A stretch of 44,294 bases of DNA from a virus: positions 1-44,294 of IMG/VR virus record IMGVR_UViG_3300044608_001275. One strand, written 5' to 3'. Positions 15,989 through 24,808 of the stretch are shown piece after piece (within the stretch, counting starts at the first letter, position 1; each line of letters opens with the position of its first letter). The translations under genes were made by a program, and so were the position numbers. Below the pieces are notes generated by a model, which saw only the letters and a program-made list of their open reading frames with translations, made no database searches and was not told the DNA's origin.

Positions 15989-18900
15989 TGGCGAAAGAAG
16001 TCGGCAGAGTCTCTATCCGGGTGGTCCCAGACCTGGATGAGTTTCGGAACAAGCTCAAGGCCGAACTGGAGGCCCTGGAGCGCAAGGTCGCCGAGATCAA
16101 GGTCGGCGCCGACACCACGAAGCTGCGCCAGGACGTGCAGGCCGCCACCAAGGGGCTCGACGCCGCGGTCAAGGTCACCGCCGACACCGACGCCTACCGC
16201 GAGAAGGTCGCCAAGGAAACCGGCGACGTGGACGCGGTGGTCAACCTCGACGCCAAGGACACCGGCATCCGGGCCAAGGCCAGGGAACTGATCCGCAACC
16301 TGCCGGAAGCCAAGATCCCCGTCAAGCTCGACGAGCCTTCGATGGACCGCTACAAGGCCCGGATGCTGGGCAGGCTCCAGTCGATGATGTCGGACATCGA
16401 GGCCAACATCCCGCTGACGTTCAACGGCGAGCTGCTGCGCAACGAGGCAAAGGCCCTTGAGAAGGAACTCACCGGCAGGATTCGGGGACTTGATCCGAAG
16501 GACGATGAAGCGACCCTTGTTCGCCTGCGCAACGAGATCAACGACTTCTACAACGCTATCCGCCAGCGGGCGCGCGAGACCAACCTGCTGGGCAAGGATG
16601 TCAAGGCGCAGACCCGCGACGCCCTGAAGCTGGCGCAGGAGAAGATCTCCTGGCAGGTCGACCTTGACACGGCGGTAGCCGAGCTGACTTTCGACGCGAT
16701 CAAGAACAGGATCGCCCAGGAGAAGTTCTCCATAAACCCTCAGTTCGACGGCAATGCCGTTGAGCGACAGTGGCAGATCCTCAAGGGTCGGTTCCTGCGC
16801 GACAGGATCGTGGTCCCCGTCGATGTGGATCGCAACCGCTTCCAGCGAGGATTCAACCGCATCTTTGTTGAAGCTCTGAACGCGGCCAAGCTCGCCGGCG
16901 TCGGAATCAGTAGCGCTTTCAGCGTCGCCAACCAGGGCGTCAGTTCACTGACCGCCAGCTTGGGTTCAGCCGCGAGGAGCCTGGCGGGCATCGGGCAGGC
17001 CGTAGCCATCGTCGGCGCCGTATTCGCACTTGCCGCACCAGCCACCGCGCTGCTGGCGGGCTCCCTTGTGGCACTACCGGGAATCCTGGCGGGCATCGCC
17101 ACGCCCATTGCCGCTATCGCCCTGGGTATGGACGGCATCAAGAAGGCCGCCGAGGTCGTTAAGCCTGCTTTCGAGGATTTGAAGACCGCCGTCAGTGGCG
17201 CGTTTGAGCAGGGCTTCACCCCGGTGTTCCAGAACCTCGCCGACAAGCTGTTCCCCCGGCTGCAGGCCGCGCTGCCCGAGGTGGCCAAGGGACTGTCGAC
17301 GCTGTTCAAGTCCTTTGGCGACACCGTCACCGGTGGCGGGAACCTGGAGAAGATCGAGGGGACTATCCGCAACATAGCCTCGGCGATCAGCGCGGCGGCT
17401 CCGGGCATCCAGTCCTTCACCAACGCCTTCATTGGACTGGTGAACAGCTTGAGCGGCTCGTTCCTGGGCGGGCTGTCCCAGACGTTCAACAAGCTGGGCG
17501 CCGAGTTTGATGCGTGGGTATCGAAGGTCACGGCCAACGGCCAGTTGCAGGCCGCGATGGACACCCTCAAGGGCACGCTCGGCGAAATCGGCGGCACCAT
17601 CAAGGACATCGCGTCGTGGAGCTTCGACAACCTCGCAGACCCTGCCTTCGGGCAGTCCATGCGACAGTTCGCCAGTGATCTGCGGTCGATTGTCAACGAC
17701 ACCCTCCCGCTGTTCAAGAGCGGATTTGAGGCGGTCGCCGACATCGTCAACAGCATCCGGGGCGCCATCGATGGGATAAAGGCGGCCGGGGACTGGATCG
17801 GCAAGCTGACCGGAGCCCAGGAAGGCGTGTCGGCGAGCGCCAAGCAGTACAGCGGTGCGTTCAACCTCTTCGGCAAGGACGGCGTGCTGGGCGACAACGC
17901 CCCCTTCCGCAAGTTCTTCGGGCAAGCCGGCCCCGAGGCTGAGAAGGCCGGCGCGGAGGCCGCGCAGAAATTCCAGACCGGACTCAATCAGATCGCCGCG
18001 GGATCATCGGCCCCCGGCGGCGACATCACCCAGGCCATCCAGCAGCAGCTCGGGCAGATCACCTCGGCAACCGCCGAGGCCCAGAAGGCTGCACTCACAT
18101 CGGTTTTCCAGGGCACCGGCGTCGGGGATGCGGTGAGAAGCCAACTGTCCCAGCAGCTTCAGGGCGTGCTTACCGAGGCCCAAACGCTGGTCTCGACCAT
18201 TGGCCCGCAGTTGCAGACCGCGCTGGACGAGGCGATCAAGCCCGTCAGCAACCTGCCGGTGAAGATCGGCGAGTCTTTCGGCGTGGCCGCCGCCGCGATC
18301 ATCGGCGCTTTCGGGCCGGTGCTCGAGCAGGTTCGCATCGGCGCGGATGGGATCGGCGATGCGCTGTCCTCTGGCCTCGGAAACCTCTACCAGCGGGTGT
18401 ACGCCGCGTTCGCCGGGGTAGCCGGCGCGGTGGTCGCCGGGATGAGTGTGGCTGGGCAGGCGGCAGCCTCAGGTGCCACCACGATCCTCCAGGCGGTGCA
18501 GGCCGGGTTGTCGGCCCTACCCGCGGTGGTGCAGGCGATGTTCAGCGCCGTCCCCGCGACGATCCAGGGCGCGATGGGCCAGGCCGTCGGCACGGTGGCC
18601 AGCGTGTGCGGGCAGATCGTGCAGACGATGCTCGGCTACGCGGGCGCCGCGCAACAGGCCGGGGCGGCTATCGGCGCGTCGTTCGCGCAGGGTTTGGCTT
18701 CTCAGACCGACCTAGTGGCTTCCTCGGCCAGCGCGCTGATGTCGGCGGCGAAAGCCTTCTTCCCCCAATCCCCAGCGAAGGAGGGGCCGTTCTCGGGCTC
18801 GGGCTGGGTCGACCGCTCCGGCGAGGCCATCGGCATCAGCTTCGCCCAGGGCATGAAGGACTCCAGCGGCTCGGTGGTCTCGACCGCCAAGGAGTTGATG

Positions 18901-19542
18901 CAGGCCATCAAGGACGTGTTCGGGGACTCGAAGAACATCGCGTTCAACTTCAACTTCGGCGGCGGGGCGCAGTTGAGTTCGGGCCTGTCGCAACTGCAGT
19001 CGTCGTTCGACTCCATCACCCCATCAGCGTCTGGGCTTCAACAGCAGCTCGGCGGCGTCGGGGATGCACTGCAGGGCATGAGCACCGGCGATGCGAAGGC
19101 GCGCATCAAGGAGCTGACGCAGAGCCTCGCCGAGTTGGAGATCCAGCGCAAGACTGCCGAGGCAGCCAAGGATGCCGGCGCCGACCGCGCGGCCATCAAG
19201 GCGCAGCTGGAGCAGATCGCCAACCAGAAGAACCTGCTGGGCCTGGAGCGCGACAAGCTGAACTACGCCTTGAAGTACGGCGGTCAGGTTTCGGACACCA
19301 CGAACAACTACAAGGACATGGTCCGTAACGCCGGCCAGCTTCCGCTGGACTTCGGGAAAGCCGTTGGCGGGCAGTTCATGTCCGACCTGGGCATCTCCGG
19401 TCAGGGCGCGATCTCAAGCCTGGCGAGTCAGGCTCTGGATTACGGCAGCCAGTTCATTTTCAACGTGGGAAATATGGATGACGCGCTACAGGGGCAGAAG
19501 CGGCTGCAGAGCCAGCAGATGCTCGGCTACGTCGGAAGGTAA
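15988..19542 (+). CDS. Tape measure protein
   Basis: This is the longest gene, 1184 residues, and sets tail length. It begins with coiled-coil helices (RVSIRVVPDLDEFRNKLKAE). A hydrophobic block near residues 335-378 (AIVGAVFALAAPATALLAGS) is likely to insert in the host membrane on ejection, with further Ala-Gly-rich segments near 800-890. The block SPAKEGPFSGSGWVDRSGEA followed by IGISFAQGMKDSS is a motif common in actinophage tape measures. The last 200 residues are again helical. It starts in overlap with the chaperone stop. An HNH gene separates it from the distal tail gene. Confidence 0.93.
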   Translation: MAKEVGRVSIRVVPDLDEFRNKLKAELEALERKVAEIKVGADTTKLRQDVQAATKGLDAAVKVTADTDAYREKVAKETGDVDAVVNLDAKDTGIRAKARELIRNLPEAKIPVKLDEPSMDRYKARMLGRLQSMMSDIEANIPLTFNGELLRNEAKALEKELTGRIRGLDPKDDEATLVRLRNEINDFYNAIRQRARETNLLGKDVKAQTRDALKLAQEKISWQVDLDTAVAELTFDAIKNRIAQEKFSINPQFDGNAVERQWQILKGRFLRDRIVVPVDVDRNRFQRGFNRIFVEALNAAKLAGVGISSAFSVANQGVSSLTASLGSAARSLAGIGQAVAIVGAVFALAAPATALLAGSLVALPGILAGIATPIAAIALGMDGIKKAAEVVKPAFEDLKTAVSGAFEQGFTPVFQNLADKLFPRLQAALPEVAKGLSTLFKSFGDTVTGGGNLEKIEGTIRNIASAISAAAPGIQSFTNAFIGLVNSLSGSFLGGLSQTFNKLGAEFDAWVSKVTANGQLQAAMDTLKGTLGEIGGTIKDIASWSFDNLADPAFGQSMRQFASDLRSIVNDTLPLFKSGFEAVADIVNSIRGAIDGIKAAGDWIGKLTGAQEGVSASAKQYSGAFNLFGKDGVLGDNAPFRKFFGQAGPEAEKAGAEAAQKFQTGLNQIAAGSSAPGGDITQAIQQQLGQITSATAEAQKAALTSVFQGTGVGDAVRSQLSQQLQGVLTEAQTLVSTIGPQLQTALDEAIKPVSNLPVKIGESFGVAAAAIIGAFGPVLEQVRIGADGIGDALSSGLGNLYQRVYAAFAGVAGAVVAGMSVAGQAAASGATTILQAVQAGLSALPAVVQAMFSAVPATIQGAMGQAVGTVASVCGQIVQTMLGYAGAAQQAGAAIGASFAQGLASQTDLVASSASALMSAAKAFFPQSPAKEGPFSGSGWVDRSGEAIGISFAQGMKDSSGSVVSTAKELMQAIKDVFGDSKNIAFNFNFGGGAQLSSGLSQLQSSFDSITPSASGLQQQLGGVGDALQGMSTGDAKARIKELTQSLAELEIQRKTAEAAKDAGADRAAIKAQLEQIANQKNLLGLERDKLNYALKYGGQVSDTTNNYKDMVRNAGQLPLDFGKAVGGQFMSDLGISGQGAISSLASQALDYGSQFIFNVGNMDDALQGQKRLQSQQMLGYVGR

Positions 19543-19569
19543 CGGTAACATATTCGCCAGATTAGAAGC

Positions 19570-19606
19570 GGCCCAGGCGGTGTTGGTAGCACCGTGATCC
19601 TGGGCC
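19570..19606 (+). other. Nested hairpin ahead of the HNH gene
   Basis: GGCCCAGG (19570-19577) pairs with CCTGGGCC (19599-19606). Inside it CGGTG (19578-19582) pairs with CACCG (19590-19594), with the loop TTGGTAG and an unpaired TGAT. The structure lies 27 bases after the tape-measure stop and ends 23 bases before the HNH ATG. It could end or protect the tape-measure message, or reduce translation of the nuclease in late transcripts. Confidence 0.6.
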
Positions 19607-19629
19607 TAACCGACACGGAAGGTCGGCTG

Positions 19630-20544
19630 ATGGCGAAGCGTACTCCGCTGACATGTACCCCGGACAACTGCGGCGAGAACTACCCGGCCTGCGGCAAATC
19701 ATCTACCTACGTCAACCGCAAGTGCCGGTGTGATCCATGTGCGGAAGCGTGCAGGGAAAAGCATCGCAAGATGCGTGCCGCAAGGGTTTGGATCAACGCA
19801 GGAGACTGCTCGCCAGGGAATTGCGGCGAGATATTTGCCAAGTGCGGGAAAGTAAGCACTTACTCTCACTGCAAGTGCCGGTGCTCATCCTGCCTAGGCG
19901 CGATGAACGCATACAGTCGGCAGCGGTATTCGGCTGCGCAGCCGCGCAACTACGGTGAGTGCAGCCCGGACAACTGCGGCGAGCTTTTCTTGAAGTGCGG
20001 CACGCCAGGGACTTTCATCGGCAGGAAGTGTAAGTGCTCGGTCTGCAAAGCGGCGGCCAGGGCGAAGAACAAGCAGCAAATCCCATCTGGCGCCGGGCGG
20101 AACTACGGCGACTGCTCCCGTGAGAACTGTGGAGACACTTTCCGTTTGTGTGGCACTACGACCACATATCGGCGCAAGAAGTGCCGGTGCTCTGCCTGTA
20201 ATGAAGCCGTGCGGCGTTACGAGAATGACTCGTACAAAAAAGACCCATCAAAGAAGAAGCTCAAGAGCCAGATTCGGCGCGCAAGAGTCAAGGGCGTTCT
20301 TTGCATCGAATACACGGCTGAGCAGTTGGCGCGGAAGTACGAATACTGGGGCAACACCTGCCATATCCAAGGACCGAACTGCAACGGCGTAGCGGAGGAC
20401 ATTGAACACGTGATTCCGATCAGCTTGGATGGCCCAAACATTCTCGCCAATATTCGGCCATCCTGCGAGACATGCAACGGCAACAAGGGGTCTCAATGGC
20501 CATTCCCGATCAGGCTAATTCCCGGAGGGAAGGTTAAGCAGTGA
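19630..20544 (+). CDS. HNH endonuclease with four Cys-rich repeats
   Basis: This 304-residue protein has four tandem Cys-rich modules in residues 1-195. Each follows the plan (D/E/R)NCG(E/D).F..CG...TY...KCRCS.C; examples are DNCGENYPACGKSSTYVNRK and ENCGDTFRLCGTTTTYRRKK. Each has about six Cys and is likely to bind zinc and DNA. The C-terminal HNH domain shows CHIQGPNC, DIEHVIPISLDGP, NIRPSCETCNGNKGSQ. It is a free-standing homing-type nuclease inserted between the tape measure and distal tail genes. The ATG at 19630 is preferred over a GTG at 19594, which lies inside a hairpin. Its end overlaps the next GTG. Confidence 0.85.
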   Translation: MAKRTPLTCTPDNCGENYPACGKSSTYVNRKCRCDPCAEACREKHRKMRAARVWINAGDCSPGNCGEIFAKCGKVSTYSHCKCRCSSCLGAMNAYSRQRYSAAQPRNYGECSPDNCGELFLKCGTPGTFIGRKCKCSVCKAAARAKNKQQIPSGAGRNYGDCSRENCGDTFRLCGTTTTYRRKKCRCSACNEAVRRYENDSYKKDPSKKKLKSQIRRARVKGVLCIEYTAEQLARKYEYWGNTCHIQGPNCNGVAEDIEHVIPISLDGPNILANIRPSCETCNGNKGSQWPFPIRLIPGGKVKQ

Positions 20545-22487
20545 AGACAACCGTCGAACTGCTTGGCGTAAACGGCGAGTTGTTTACCTTGGCCGGTGAT
20601 AACGCGGGGGATCAGGGCGTATTCCTATCGACGGGCGTAACCGGGTTGTATGACCCTCCGGTCAAAGCGGTTTTCGAGACACCGGGCAACTACCCCGGCA
20701 GCCGCTACCTGAATCACCGTGTCCTGCAACGGGATCTGGTGTTCGGCGTGGAGATCCTTCACGAGGACACAGCGTCGTGGCTGTCTCGGGACTCCGCGTG
20801 GCGCAAGGCGTGGTCCTTCGAGGCCGACTGCACGCTGTCGGTGACCACCGAGGAGTCCGGCACCCGCAAGCTCAAGCTGCGGCTGGGCGAGTCGCCTGAG
20901 GTGGACACGTTTACTGACCCGCGGATGCGGACGATCAACCTCGTCAAGATGATCACCGTCGCCGGGGATCCGTTCTGGTACGCCGACGACGAGATCTACA
21001 CCGCCGTCACGAAGACCGACACCAGCTTCGACCCGAACACGCTGGGCCTGCCGTGGCCGTGGCCGCAGACCGAACTGCCGGTGGAGACGCTGACCATCGA
21101 CGTGCCCACGGTCAACCCCACCGACCAGATCATCTGGCCGAAATGGAGCGTGCCCGGCTCGACCTACGCCCCTGCCGAGCCGTATGTGCCGTGGCTGCCG
21201 TGGCTGGGCGCACCGAAGAGCCGCGCCACCATCTGGACGGTGCCCGACTACAGCTTCAAGGACGACGACCAGAAGGACCGCCGCCTGCGGCTGCCCGGCC
21301 TGATCGGCGGGTTGCGCACCAACGAGATCCAGCAGCTCTCCATCGAGGGCCGGCCCACCGGTGGCACGTTCAAGCTGAAGCTCGGCACCGAGACCACCGC
21401 GGCGATCCCGTACAACCCCACCCCGGCCCAGATCGAGACCGCTCTGGTGGCGCTGGCTCAAGTCGCCGCCGGGGACGTGGATGTCACCCAGGACCCGGCG
21501 ATCAACGAGCAGCAGACCGTCGAGCTGCAGGGCGGCGCCACCGGTGGAACGTGGCGGCTGAATTTCGAGGGGGAGTGGACCGACCCCATCGCCTTCAACG
21601 CCGGCGCACTTGAGGTGTACACCAAGCTCGGCGCGCTGCCGAGTGTCCCGTTCATCGGCCTGACGGTCGATCAGAAGGTGCAGAACTGCGTGCAGGAGAT
21701 CCGCATCCTCGGCGAGCCCAACGCAGGCTCCTTCACGCTGAGCCTCGACGGGCGGACCACCGACCCGATCCCGTACAACGCAAACAACCTTCAGGTGGCC
21801 ATCGCGCTGGCGAAGCTGACCAACATCGGCACCTTCGACATCGCCGTCAGCGGTGGGAGCCTCCTCGGCGGCAACCCGCCGGTATGGAAGGCCTACTTCC
21901 AGGGCCAGCTCTCCGGCGTGGACATCAACAAGCTCACCGCAGACGTGGGAGACCTCTCCGGCGGCGCGGGGATCTCGGTCCAGACCAAAATCCTCACCCG
22001 CGGCGGCCGGCGATACACCGTGACGTTCGGCGGGGATCTGAGCGGGTACAACGCTTCACCTCTGACCGCCGACGCCGCCGGGCTGACCGGCGGGGTGAAG
22101 CCCTCGGTGCTGATCCAGACCGCCCGGCAGGGCTCGCACCTGTACGTCATCAACTTCCAAGGCGCACTATCCGGCAAGAACCTTCCCCAGCTGGAGCCGA
22201 TCTCGTCGCTGACCGGTGGGCGCAACCCCAAGGTCATCACAGCCACCCGGCTGGAGGGCTACACCGCTCCCGCCGAGAACGCCTACGTCGACACCGACCC
22301 GCGGGTGGAGCAGATCGTCTCGGAGTCCGGCTCGGCACTGTGGGCTCGTATGAACGGCGTGCGCTTCAAGCACTTCGCGCCGCCCTACACCGGGCCGAAG
22401 AAATTCGAGATCAGCGTGTCCGGGTGCATTCCAGGGCAGATGGTGGCCCTGAGGCTGCCCAGACCGTATTCAAGGCCGTGGGGATGA
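20541..22487 (+). CDS. Distal tail (Dit-like) minor tail protein
   Basis: The 648-residue protein begins with the Dit fold (TGVTGLYDPPVKAVFETPGN; RYLNHRVLQRDLVFGVEILH; RTINLVKMITVAGDPFWYAD), which forms the hub at the tail end. Residues about 265-590 carry four copies of a small beta domain (TGGTFKLKLGTETTAAIPYN ... GDVDVTQDP; NAGSFTLSLDGRTTDPIPYN ... GTFDIAVSGG, and others). Related domains decorate the major tail protein. The C-terminus returns to tail-like sequence ending IPGQMVALRLPRPYSRPWG. The domain count is by eye. Confidence 0.85.
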   Translation: MKTTVELLGVNGELFTLAGDNAGDQGVFLSTGVTGLYDPPVKAVFETPGNYPGSRYLNHRVLQRDLVFGVEILHEDTASWLSRDSAWRKAWSFEADCTLSVTTEESGTRKLKLRLGESPEVDTFTDPRMRTINLVKMITVAGDPFWYADDEIYTAVTKTDTSFDPNTLGLPWPWPQTELPVETLTIDVPTVNPTDQIIWPKWSVPGSTYAPAEPYVPWLPWLGAPKSRATIWTVPDYSFKDDDQKDRRLRLPGLIGGLRTNEIQQLSIEGRPTGGTFKLKLGTETTAAIPYNPTPAQIETALVALAQVAAGDVDVTQDPAINEQQTVELQGGATGGTWRLNFEGEWTDPIAFNAGALEVYTKLGALPSVPFIGLTVDQKVQNCVQEIRILGEPNAGSFTLSLDGRTTDPIPYNANNLQVAIALAKLTNIGTFDIAVSGGSLLGGNPPVWKAYFQGQLSGVDINKLTADVGDLSGGAGISVQTKILTRGGRRYTVTFGGDLSGYNASPLTADAAGLTGGVKPSVLIQTARQGSHLYVINFQGALSGKNLPQLEPISSLTGGRNPKVITATRLEGYTAPAENAYVDTDPRVEQIVSESGSALWARMNGVRFKHFAPPYTGPKKFEISVSGCIPGQMVALRLPRPYSRPWG

Positions 22488-22497
22488 GAGGGGTGAG

Positions 22498-22986
22498 ATG
22501 ACCGAAGTGCTAGAGCGCGCCGACCTCCTCGGCGGCCTGTCGTCCCTCGCCGACCACCAGAACCTGTGGGGCAAGGTCCAGATGCGCCGCGCATGGATGG
22601 AGCAGATGCGGCTGTCCAAGCCTGTGGTGGAGCTGTACGACGGCGACTACACCCTGCGCGGCATCGTCGCAGGAGAGCGGGGCGGTGACTTCGAGGAGAT
22701 CGAGAACGAGACCGGCACAGCCTCAATCCAGTTGGGCTTGGATCACTACCTCGCCCAGTGGGTGATGAACCACCGTGGCCGCGACAAGCGCAACGTCCAC
22801 CTCGTGATTGAGAAGCAGGGCGTGCGCTGGTCGGGCCGCATGGACTCGTATCGCGTGGTCAAGACCGACTCTGGTGATGCGTACCTTGACATCCTGTTCA
22901 AGCACGACTTCGAGGAGTTGAAGCACATCCGCTGCTGGGTCTGCGCCCCCCTGGGCAACCGGGGGGGCGCAGGCCGAGCAGCCTGA
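22498..22986 (+). CDS. Minor tail protein, 5' part (stops in the hairpin element)
   Basis: The first open frame of an interrupted gene gives 162 residues. It shows the family start (LWGKVQMRRAWMEQMRLSKP; VVELYDGDYTLRGIVAGERG) and continues through DAYLDILFKHDFEELKHIRCW. Then come 15 residues encoded by the hairpin element (VCAPLGNRGGAGRAA) and a TGA at 22984-22986. In relatives of this tail-tip (Tal-like) family the chain runs on without a break. AGAGGGGTG precedes the ATG at 22498. Together with the frame from 22992 it makes one protein of about 600 residues if the gap is bypassed. Confidence 0.8.
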   Translation: MTEVLERADLLGGLSSLADHQNLWGKVQMRRAWMEQMRLSKPVVELYDGDYTLRGIVAGERGGDFEEIENETGTASIQLGLDHYLAQWVMNHRGRDKRNVHLVIEKQGVRWSGRMDSYRVVKTDSGDAYLDILFKHDFEELKHIRCWVCAPLGNRGGAGRAA

Positions 22987-22994
22987 CTTGAGCC
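22941..22994 (+). other. Interrupting hairpin element with matched GCC codons (candidate bypass site)
   Basis: CTGCGCCCCCC (22941-22951) pairs perfectly with GGGGGGCGCAG (22962-22972). The upstream frame ends at TGA 22984-22986. The downstream frame has its own TGA at 22989-22991, so no simple one-base shift can join them. GCC at 22945-22947, or GCC at 22981-22983 directly before the stop, matches GCC at 22992-22994. Re-pairing there continues with AAT CCA TTC TTA, giving the conserved Ala-Asn-Pro-Phe-Leu. The first pair skips 47 nt and the second 11 nt. T4 gene 60 is the known precedent (50 nt, matched GGA codons, hairpin, stop after take-off). Confidence 0.6.
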
Positions 22995-24365
22995 AATCCA
23001 TTCTTAAGGCCGGAATTCCAATTTCCCAAGCTGTGGATCATTTTCGGACCCGCCCGATTTTGCCTGTTGACAACACTTTTCGCGAATCTGTGCATCCGCC
23101 TGGAGGGGTCACTCTGGACCCTTCCTGATGACCCGCTGGACATCAACGAATGGATGGGGCCGAGCTTCTGGCCGGGCAACTGGCGCAACATCGTCCGGCC
23201 CTATGGCCTGTTCTTCGACAACACACCGACCACGGTGATCTTCAGCCGGTTCGCCTCCTTCTACGACTGCGCCAAGAAGGTGCTCGACGACACCGGTCTG
23301 ACGATGACCTGCCGGCGGTATCTGAAAGATCGCGACCCGCACCCGTTCGAGGATCTGATCGGGACCAACCATCTGCTGGAGGCCCTGTATACGAAACTGC
23401 CTCTGCGGCAGGGATGTTTGGTCTGGGATGTCGAGGACAACAACGAGTGGGGCAACGAGACGAGCTTCGGCGGCTCCACCCTCACCGGCCTGGTCCGGGC
23501 GGCGGTGCAACTGACCTCCGACGGCTTCCTCGAGGGTGTCGACGTTTTCACCGGCGACGCCACCTATCCGGGGCAGTACTACACGCCGCTGTTCCTGGGC
23601 ACCTCGCCGCAGGCCCCGTGGGTCGTGTTCGAGGAGGGACCGTACACCGGCATCAAGTCCAGTGAGTTCCAATACTTTGAGGCCACTGACACCTCCTTCC
23701 TCTGCGGCGGGAGGAGCGCACCGGGCATTAACGAGGCGGCGTCGGCAGCGGTGAACATCGCCGGTGACTGGCTAACGTCGTTTGTTAACAGCGCTATTGG
23801 TGCGGCGTCGATGTTCGGTGGCGCCATCGACCTTCCCCCTCTCGGGGGAATGATGGATGCTGTCGCCCGAATTATCTATCTCGATGTTCTGGCCGCGTTC
23901 ATGGAGATCCCCACCCTGCGCGCCTCGGGCATGGGCCTGCCCATCTCAGGGCTGGAGGGCAAGAAGACCTCACTGGGCGACTTCCACTACTACGAGGGTT
24001 GGGCAGAGGCCGAGCAGGCGTTCACCCTCGGGGCCGGGCTGGCCATCAAGAAGAAGATGTTCGACACGCAAGCCCACTCGACACACACCCTGGAGATCTC
24101 CGATGCCGCACCGTACCTGTTCGGCAAGAACGGTTACGGGCACCTGTGGATCGGATCGCGTGTTGGCACAACGGTTCTCGGCTACCCGATCCCCGACCAG
24201 ATCTTTGTCGAGCGCGTGAAGCGGGCAAAGTATTCTTGGGGTAAGGACGGCCCGAGTGGGTGGCAGATCGGCCTGGGCTACCGCCAGCCGAGAGACCCGA
24301 TGGAGAAGATCATGGATCAGATCAAGGACATCAACGGCGCTCTGGGAACCCTGGGGATCTTGTGA
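22992..24365 (+). CDS. Minor tail protein, 3' part
   Basis: The second open frame runs from just after TGA 22989-22991. It begins with conserved family sequence (NPFLRPEFQFPKLWIIFGPA, then RFCLLTTLFANL), continues through SLWTLPDDPLDINEWMGPSF and ends in a globular region (HYYEGWAEAEQAFTLGAGLA; HLWIGSRVGTTVLGYPIPDQ). The first plausible in-frame starts are a TTG at 23067 and an ATG near 23154. Both lie after the conserved start and lack a ribosome site, so separate initiation would lose part of the domain. This argues for continuous synthesis with the 5' part. The stop overlaps the gp29-like GTG. Confidence 0.85.
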   Translation, partial: ANPFLRPEFQFPKLWIIFGPARFCLLTTLFANLCIRLEGSLWTLPDDPLDINEWMGPSFWPGNWRNIVRPYGLFFDNTPTTVIFSRFASFYDCAKKVLDDTGLTMTCRRYLKDRDPHPFEDLIGTNHLLEALYTKLPLRQGCLVWDVEDNNEWGNETSFGGSTLTGLVRAAVQLTSDGFLEGVDVFTGDATYPGQYYTPLFLGTSPQAPWVVFEEGPYTGIKSSEFQYFEATDTSFLCGGRSAPGINEAASAAVNIAGDWLTSFVNSAIGAASMFGGAIDLPPLGGMMDAVARIIYLDVLAAFMEIPTLRASGMGLPISGLEGKKTSLGDFHYYEGWAEAEQAFTLGAGLAIKKKMFDTQAHSTHTLEISDAAPYLFGKNGYGHLWIGSRVGTTVLGYPIPDQIFVERVKRAKYSWGKDGPSGWQIGLGYRQPRDPMEKIMDQIKDINGALGTLGIL

Positions 24366-24808
24366 TCAGGACTCAGGAGCAGACCAACTGGGCCAACCCG
24401 CGCGAGCACTTTGTGTTCGCTCTGCGGAACTTGCCGATGATCGCCGGCATCGGCGGCGTCACCCATCCGGCGTTCCTGCCCGGCTGGAGTGAGCACCTGT
24501 TTAACTGCGGCTTCTTCCATCGCGACTACATCGCGTCGCTGGCCGACGAGAACGGCATGATCCACGTCGACCAGCTCCCTCGGCAGATCCTCGAGTTTGA
24601 GCCGGCCGCAAGGGGTGCCCGCACCGCCTACAACAACGCAGCGCGCTGGGTGACCGAGGGCACCCCGCCCCCCGAGCCGGTCCACATCCCCGACATCACC
24701 GAGCTGACCGCCAACGAGCGCGCGGCGATTCTCGGACAGTTCGTCGAGGCAGGGATTGTTGAGGAGCCCGACAACGGGCCGGCGTTCCTGCCCGCGGAAG
24801 TCGAATGA
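24362..24808 (+). CDS. Minor tail protein (DUF2744, L5 gp29-like)
   Basis: The 148-residue protein (TNWANPREHFVFALRNLPMI; GGVTHPAFLPGWSEHLFNCG; LPRQILEFEPAARGARTAYN) matches the phage gene 29 family described from L5, always encoded among minor tail genes. It is probably an assembly factor or tail-tip component. The GTG overlaps the previous stop, and its own stop overlaps the next ATG. Confidence 0.8.
   Translation: MIRTQEQTNWANPREHFVFALRNLPMIAGIGGVTHPAFLPGWSEHLFNCGFFHRDYIASLADENGMIHVDQLPRQILEFEPAARGARTAYNNAARWVTEGTPPPEPVHIPDITELTANERAAILGQFVEAGIVEEPDNGPAFLPAEVE

Noticed and set aside
16740-17987. 415-codon open frame antisense to the tape measure
   Set aside because: The tape measure is certain from length, repeats and position; the antisense frame has no start signal and low-complexity composition.
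22939-23018. Group I intron in the minor tail gene
   Set aside because: The extra segment is only about 50 nt, far below the minimum for a group I core, and no P3-P7 pairing is possible.
22498-24365. Simple -1 frameshift joining the two tail frames
   Set aside because: The downstream frame has a TGA at 22989-22991 and the upstream frame a TGA at 22984-22986, so the frames do not overlap and a one-base slip hits a stop either way.
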